Shown piece after piece: positions 13,190 through 20,600 of a stretch of 56,279 bases of DNA. The DNA lies in contig JAJZPQ010000022.1 of assembly GCA_021811085.1 (NCBI GenBank), positions 1 to 56,279 on the forward strand, written 5' to 3'. A model generated the notes under the pieces. It did no database searches. It was not told where the DNA came from and worked only from the letters and a program-made list of their open reading frames with translations. The translations under genes were made by a program, and so were the position numbers. The number at the start of each line of letters is the position of its first letter. Within the stretch, counting starts at the first letter, position 1. Source of the stretch: Pseudomonadota bacterium. Lineage in GTDB: Bacteria > Pseudomonadota > Gammaproteobacteria > Burkholderiales > SG8-39.

Positions 13190-13549
13190 TCAGTACCTCG
13201 ATTGCATGCGTTCGTAACGGCGGATGCGTTCTTCCAGGTCGGCGAGGTTCTGCGATGCGGCCAGGTAATTCTCCAGCTCGGCCTGTCCGGCGCTCTCGAA
13301 CTTGCGCACCAGGGCCTCGTAGTAGGATTTCAGCTTGCTGCCGACCCAGGCGCCCTGTTTGGCCTGCATCCCCTGCCCTGGTCGGCTGGCGCTGACCGCG
13401 GCCGCAGAATTGTTTCCCGCTCGCATCGTGCGTCGCACCATAGCCGGCCAAAAAAACGGCATCTTCCAGCTATTGATGGCATCGCCACCAGGAACGATTC
13501 CGGGTTCCTGTACGCTGTCGCCGGGGTAAATCGGAATGTAGAATCGCAT
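13190..13549 (-). CDS. DUF3563-like small protein
   Basis: A 119-residue protein starting MRFYIPIYPGDSVQEPGIVP after an AAAGGAA site. The C-terminal part, ENYLAASQNLADLEERIRRY then ERMQSRY, resembles DUF3563, a short helical family typical of Burkholderiaceae. Some in-frame ATGs lie upstream (13597, 13582), but 13549 has the only good ribosome binding site. Function unknown. It may serve as a taxonomic hint. Confidence 0.6.
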   Translation of the reverse strand: MRFYIPIYPGDSVQEPGIVPGGDAINSWKMPFFWPAMVRRTMRAGNNSAAAVSASRPGQGMQAKQGAWVGSKLKSYYEALVRKFESAGQAELENYLAASQNLADLEERIRRYERMQSRY

Positions 13550-13844
13550 TGAAGTTCCTTTCACATATATTTGAGCACGCATAAATAAATAGCTCAATGA
13601 AAGGAAGATACGGCCTCTGCCCCGAACAATCCAATCGCTTGTTCGGATCGACTTGATTGGCTAGTCTTATACTTTGTCTAAGTATATGATGCAATGCACA
13701 ATATCAAGACGATCAAAAGTGAATTCGAACCAGTATTGTTCGAGCGCATTTCCAGTGGCTTGCGCAAAATAACTCGCGCTGGAGCGAAAAGCTGCCGCAG
13801 AAGCGTGCTACGGCGCGCGCGTTGAGCCCGATCTAGGTTCATTT

Positions 13845-13861
13845 ATCGCGCCGGGCGCGAT
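13845..13861 (-). terminator. Hairpin downstream of the tps operon
   Basis: Perfect inverted repeat ATCGCGC-CGG-GCGCGAT about 30 bp after the fecR-like stop. No U-run follows on the minus strand, so it is at best a weak or factor-dependent terminator. The rest of 13,600-13,890 shows no gene. Confidence 0.35.
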
Positions 13862-13893
13862 AGCGATTGCGAAGCCGTTATGCGCAATCTCGC

Positions 13894-14625
13894 CTATTGC
13901 ACGGCGCACTCATTATCTTTGGCCTTGCCCACGCCGCGGCCGGAGGAACTGTTCTGCGCGATGCTCGAAGGCATGGTCACCGGGACGCCTTGTTGCGGCG
14001 GCACGATGATCGGTGGCGTGGTGGCGCTGCGCACGAACCCGAACTGGCCGGCGCTGATCACCTGCTGGCCGGCGGCATTTCTTACGACAATGGCTCCATC
14101 GGCTACGTCGACGTGTAGCCCGTTCTCGGGCGGCTTGCCGGTGACGGTGGGAACGCCGCCGCAGTCGTTCTGGCAGATGAGAGCGCCGAAGTGGGTGCCG
14201 CGAATGCCGATGGTCGCAGTGGTAGCCCGAAAATTCACGGCATCGTGATTGCGCTTGCCGACCAGGCCGGTCACCGCCCGCAAACCGCCTTTGAGCATGT
14301 CCATGAGGACGCTGTCCGATTCCGGCTTGGCCTGGTTAAAAGAGTATGCGGCCACCTTGAGCTGGGATTCCGGCCGCATTACCACTTCACCGCCGTCCAG
14401 GAATTTAATCCGCGCATAGGTGTCTCGCTCGGTGCTGAGCGTATCGCCCTCCTGGACTTCCGATTTCACGGAAAAGACCTTGGTAGTGCCGTCCAGATGT
14501 TTGGCGATGAGCGTGCCTGAAAGATGTGTGACCTGCCCGACGACGTTCGCCGCATTCGCGGCAGCGCTAAGACCTACCGCCGCCAATAGCAGTATTCCCG
14601 CCAGAATAGTTGCAGATTTGCGCAT
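13894..14625 (-). CDS. Exported FecR-domain protein, last gene of tps operon
   Basis: A 243-residue protein with signal peptide (SATILAGILLLAAVGLSAAA, cleavage near NAA) and a FecR domain (about residues 30-190): VGQVTHLSGTLIAKHLDG, VKSEVQEGDTLSTERDTYAR, IKFLDGGEVVMRPESQLKV, FRATTATIGIRGTHFGALIC. There is a CQNDCG loop with two Cys and a Pro/Gln- and Ser-rich tail ending ECAVQ. Classical FecR is an inner-membrane anti-sigma partner; this one lacks a cytoplasmic part and membrane anchor, so it should act in the periplasm or outside. It starts 14 nt after the adhesin stop with ribosome site GGAGAAAC, so it is cotranscribed with tpsA. Confidence 0.85.
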   Translation of the reverse strand: MRKSATILAGILLLAAVGLSAAANAANVVGQVTHLSGTLIAKHLDGTTKVFSVKSEVQEGDTLSTERDTYARIKFLDGGEVVMRPESQLKVAAYSFNQAKPESDSVLMDMLKGGLRAVTGLVGKRNHDAVNFRATTATIGIRGTHFGALICQNDCGGVPTVTGKPPENGLHVDVADGAIVVRNAAGQQVISAGQFGFVRSATTPPIIVPPQQGVPVTMPSSIAQNSSSGRGVGKAKDNECAVQ

Positions 14626-14639
14626 CGTCGTTTCTCCGT

Positions 14640-17600
14640 TCAACCACACGTCGCGAGCTTCTTCGCGGCCGGCTTGTCCGCTTTCTTCGGCTGGGCTTCC
14701 TCTTCCTTCTTCTTGTCGTCTTCTTTTTTGTCGTCTTTCTTCGCGCTCGCAGCCTTGTCGTCGGCCGGCTTGTCGCCCTGAGCGCCAGACGTGGAGGCAG
14801 CCGGAGCGCCGGAGCTCGTATCCGCCGGCGTCGGGCTGCCGCCGAACGTGCCTGCCGTGCCGCCTACCGTCTGGTTAGTGTCGCCAAGCAGCAATGTCCC
14901 CGAAGTCGTGGCCGGGGCCGGTGGCGGCGGGGCGACGACCGCAGTAGTGTCGGTAGTCGCGGTCGCCGTAGTGGTTGCCGCCGTGGTCGAGCTGGTGATC
15001 GTGCTCGTGACAGTCGCGATGGTCTGCTCGACTGCCTGCGACACCGCCGGAGGCCTGGCTATGCCGGTCACCCCTAGCCCTGCGTCCAACGCAGCCGGAG
15101 TCATCGACTGGCCGTAAAACAGCCCGCTCGAGTTAGCGGAGGTCTTGAACGTATTCACATCCATTGCGGCGCCATCGACAACCAGGCCGCCGCTGGTGCG
15201 CGCCGTGTAATCAAGATAGATAGTGCTGGGTGCTTTTGCCCACAGATAGGAAGGCACCGATCCTGACTGCTCGTTGAGGTAGAGCGTCGAACTTGCGCCC
15301 TTCAGCGTCAGCCGAATGTCGTTACCCGCGACGAAGCTCGAGCCGTCATTCAGCTTTATGTCGCCTGTGACCTCGGCGTTAACGTCGCTGGTCGCGGAGA
15401 CCTGGGAACTCGCCGTCACTACGCTGTCGGCGCTGAGGGTAACGCTCCCGCCCTTGTTGTCGATGCCCGCGAGGCTGAGCGCCCCCTGGCTCGTCAGCAC
15501 GATAGCGCCGGCGCCACTGTTCGTGGCACTAAAGCTTCCTATTTGATTGCCGGTGTCGGTGAGGTTGGTTCCGGTGACCGACTTGGTAATCAACACTGGC
15601 GCGACGATTGGTCCGCTCTGGGACACGCCGCCCGCGAGCGCGGTGAGCGCGACCGTCGGCGCGGTCAAGTTTTGAATGACCAGATCGCCCATGGCCTGGG
15701 TGATCGCGGCACTCGCGCTGCCCGTTAGAGTAATAGTGCCGCCGGTCTGGCTGAAATTGTTGTTCACGGACAGGTTTCCGGTACCGCCCAGGGTCCCGCC
15801 GCTCTGCGTGAAGCCGGCGGTATCCAGTTTGCCGCTGATCGTCAAGCTGCCGCCCGTCAGCGCTAGCGTTTGCGCGCTAGTCAAGGTCTGAAGGCTGGTA
15901 CTGCCGGCGCTGGTGTCGTAGGTGACCTGGAAGCCCCCGCCCGTTGCGACAGACGGTATGGAGACGGCGAGAACGTTGGCTCCATCGGGAATTGCGTCCC
16001 AGTTGTTGGGATCGCTCCACAGGCCGCCGCTGGTGCCGTTCCACTTCGACAGCGGCCGCTGCGTGATGGACCCGATCGCACCGCTTGCCGTAGGACTGGC
16101 AAGCGTGTAGCCGTACACATTGGCCGTGCCGTTGGTAGCGCCGATCAAGGTGACGTTCGTGGAAACATTTTTGCCGGTTCCGACGTTCTTGTCGGCGTAA
16201 GCGCCAGTCGCCGGATTGTCGAGAACGATCGTGTCGCCGTCCAGCCCGCCTGTGAGCGTGTAATTGGCTGGGGTCAACGACGCCGCCGTGGTCCCGTCGT
16301 AGACTTTGTTCGTGCTGCCGGTCAGGCTGGCGGTAATCGCCGGCGCGACGCTGTAAATGAAGCCGTTGCCCGTTCCGGGTCCCGCATAAGGCACACCGGT
16401 GTAGCTCATGCCGTACTGCTTGAAATCGGCGGCCAGCCCACCCTTGGTATCGAGCGTCGGGTTGGTGGAATAGACCAGCCAATTGCCGTTCGGCGTAAAT
16501 AATGCCGACGTCCCGGCGTTATTGATAAAGTTGCCGCTGGCTGCCAGCACCAGCGCGCCGCCCGTCGCAGAGGCGGTGATTGCGGCGCCGCTGCCTAGCG
16601 TGAGGTCGCCGCCGGCAACCAGCGCGACGCTGCCGTCGGCATCAATTGTGTCCGAAATGCTAAGCGAACCGGCGCTTTTCAGCATAAGATTGCCGCCGGT
16701 AAAGATGTAGCTGGCGCTATCCAAGTTGACATTGCCGGTGGCGCTGAGCGCGAGATTGCCGCCCGTACCGGCGCTGCCTGCCTGGCCTGGCGTATCGCCG
16801 TATCCGCCCGCTCCACCTGGCCCGCCGGTCGCGCTCAGCGATGCACCCGACAAGACAATCGAAGCGCCGCTCAGGTTCATCGTTCCGGCGTTGCCGCCTG
16901 CTCCGCCCATACCGCCGGCACCGGTGTAGGCTGGAATTGCCAGGCTATAGTCGTAATAGCCATCGCCGCCAGAGCCGCCCCCTCCGCCGGACGCGTCGAC
17001 GTGCCCGCTCAAAATCAAACTCCCTGATGCGCTGGCATTTATGCTGCCGCCGGCACCGCCCGCGCCTCCCGCACCGCCGTTTGGATCGGTTGCAGTACCG
17101 CTTGTGCTGTACCTGCCATAGCCGCCAACAACGTTCACATCCCCTAGGGTGACATCGCCTTGCGTAGAAATTATCGTAACCACCCCGCCGTTGCCTGCTT
17201 CTTGCGTCCCCAAGTAATAGTAGCTATTGCCTCCGCCACCAATTGAATTGATGCTGATCGCACTAAGATCGATCGGCCCCGCCGCCTTCAGGGTAATGGT
17301 GCCGCCGTTCTGATTTTGCAAATTGCCCGTGTAATAATATTCGTTGTAATAATCGTAGCCATTGCTGATGCTGCCGATACCGCTGATGCCGCAAAAAGCC
17401 GCCCCGCATTGCGCAGCGCTCGCAACATCCGGCGTGCCGGCTGAGCCGTTCCAGTTGGCGACCAGCAAGGTGTCGGTACCGGTACTGTTGATATCTCCGT
17501 TGATGCCGCTCGCGCCGCTGCCCAGCGTAATGGCCTTGCCCGCAAGCAGCGCAACCTTGCTCGCTGCAAGATTGTTGTAGCCCAGCACCGTAATGTCGCC

Positions 17601-20600
17601 TGTCGCAGCAAGTTGCAGGGTGTTGTCCGCACCGAACGTCCCTGCTGCGCCAGCTGCCATACCATTGGTGTTGTTTGTATTGTCCATGCCCGGATAGCCG
17701 CCAAGGACACGAATATTGGCGTTATCCAGCGTGATGGATGCGCCACTGAGCGCGATCGCGCCGGCGTTGCCGCCTGCACCGCCTGCGCCACCCGCACTGC
17801 TGTAGGCAGGTGTCGCCAGACTGTAGTCGTAATAGCCGTTGCCGCCCGAACCGCCATGGCCTCCGGAGGCATCGATGTAGCCACTCAAAAGCAAACCGCC
17901 AGCTGCGTTCAAGCTCACCACACCGCCCGATCCACCAGCGGCGCCTTTCGCTCCGGTCACCGCACTGCTAATGCCGGATGCGCCGTAGCCCCCTGAACCC
18001 CCAGTAGCAACGATCTGACCAGTGGCGAGGTCGCCCGTGGTGGCCGTGAGTGTTATGTTGCCGCCCGCTCCCCCGACGCCTGACGATCCGAGCGTCGTCC
18101 CCTGCCCGCTCGATCCGCCTCCGCCGCCATACGCATTCAGGTTCGCCCCCGACGCGACTACCGACGCGCCTCTCACACTCAGTGTTCCAGCATTGCCGCC
18201 CGCACCGCCTGCACCACCCGCGCTAGTGTAGGCCGGGCTGCTCAGGCTGGAGTCGTAATAGCCGACACCACCCTGGCCCCCGTATCCACCAGCCACGTTG
18301 GTCCATCCTCCAAGGGTGAGCGTGCCCGCGGCATTCAGGCTCACCGTGCCGCCCGCACCGCCAGCGCCGCCCGGCCCGCCATCGACCGCACTGCTCGTGC
18401 CTGTGGTGCCCGGACCACCACCGCCACCGCCAGCATCGATGGAACTGGTTGTGACGTTGCCTTGGGTTGAGGTGATGCTCACCGCCCCACCCGCACCGCC
18501 AGCAAGTGAAGCGTTGGTGTAATAGTAGTAGCTGCCATTGGCAGAAATGCCAATGTTCGTCAGATCGATGTCGCCGGCCGCCTTCAACGTGATAGCGCTC
18601 GCGTTGCCGTTGTTGTTGTAGTAGTAATTGGTATCGATAGCCCCGCTGCCGCTGATGCCGCAGAAGGTGCTGCCGGCGCACTGGCCCGTAGTGGCAATGG
18701 TCGGATTCATGGTTGAAACACCATCCCAGTTCGCAAGCAAGCTTATGGGCGTGCTTGCGGCAGCGCCGTAATAACCGTAATAGCCGGAAGACAAGTACCC
18801 GCTCGTAGCACTCGCCGTACTCGTCGCCGCAGTGCCAAAGGTGATGCTCTTACCCGCAAAAAGATTCAATTGGCTTGCGTTGACCCAGTCAGAGCCAGTC
18901 ACAGTGATTTCACCCGCCGTCGAAAGGGTGATTGCACTAGCGCCGCCGTTCGCTCCCGCAGTCCCTGCGGTCGTGCCCGAGCCGCCCGGTCCGCCTGTGC
19001 CGCCAACCGCATTCAGGTTCGCCGCCGACAGCACCAGCGAAGCACCGTTCACACTCAGCGTCCCGGCGTTGCCGCCTGCGCCACCGTTGCCACCAGTTCC
19101 ACTATAAGCATAGGTTTGTGTGCTGCTGTTATACGGATAGTACCCATTAGCACCGGAGCCACCATATCCCCCGGACACATTGGTCATTCCACTTAGCGTA
19201 AGCGTACCCGCCGCGTTCAGGCCGATTGTGCCACCGGCTCCTCCTGCTCCGCCTGTTCCTCCATTCACTACGCTGCTCGTACCGCCGACGCCATAGCCGC
19301 CACTACCACCAATGGCATTAATGTTGTAACCGGTGGTGAGGTCGCCCGTGGTGGCGGTAAGCGTTATGTTACCGCCCGTTCCCCCAACTCCTGATGATCC
19401 TAGTGTCGTCCCCTGCCCACCCGTTCCACCTGAGCCGCCATTAGCGCTCAACGACGCCCCAGATAGCACCAACGACGTACCACTCGCATTGATTGTTCCG
19501 GCGTTACCGCCCACCCCACCATTACCACCCGTTCCACTGAAGTTGTAGGTGTAAGTGGTGCTATCGTACGTGGAACTCCCAGAACCACCAGAACCGCCGT
19601 ATCCACCGTTCGCGCTGGTCGACCCGACTAGATTGAGTGTGCCTGCCGCACTCAGATTGATCGTGCCACCTGCACCGCCAGCGCCGCCCGCTCCGCCGTT
19701 CGACGCGCTGCTGTTGCCAGACACGCCATAGCCGCCGCTCCCACCACTGACATCAATTGAGCCGATGGTCAGGTTACCGTTGGTAGAAGTGATGCCAACC
19801 GCTCCGCCAGCTCCGCCTACACTGCCCGAGTTATATCCGTAACCGCCATTGGCATAAATCCCGATGTTCGTTAGATCGATGTTGCCAGGGGCATTTAACG
19901 TGACCGCCCCCGCGATGGCGAGAGAATTGTAGTAGTAGCTCCAATTGGTATTGATCGATCCGCTTCCGCTGATGCCGCAGTAAGTACTGCCGCTGCACTG
20001 CCCGCTCGCGGCGATGTCTGGAGCCGTAGTCGAGCCGTTCCAGTTCGCAATCAGACTTATCGGAGTGCCGTAATCGGAATACAGGTATCCGTACGTAGTA
20101 CTGGTTCCCGTCGTGCCGAACGTAATACTCTTTCCGGCAAAAAGATTCAACTGGCTCGCGTTGACGTAGTTCGAATAGCCGGTCAAGAGAATGTCGCCGG
20201 CAGTTGCAAGCGTGATTGGACTAGCGGTGCCGATCGCTCCCAAGCTTCCTGCAGCCGTACCCTGTCCGCCCGATCCGCCTGAGCCGCCAACCGCATTCAG
20301 GTTCGCCCCCGACAGCACCAGCGAAGCCCCGTTCACACTCAGCGTCCCCGCGTTGCCGCCTGCGCCGCCATTGCCACCAGTTCCGTTATAGACATAGGAG
20401 GAAGTCGTGCTGTCGTACGTCTGGTACGCAGAGCCCCCATAGCCGCCCGAACCACCGCCTACGTTGATCCATCCGCCCAGAGTGAGCGTGCCCGCCGCGC
20501 TGAGGCTCACCGTACCGCCCACGCCGCCCGCTCCGCCTGTTCCGCCATTCACGGCGCTGCTCGTGCCATACATTCCGGAGCTGCCACTGCCGCCGCTGGC

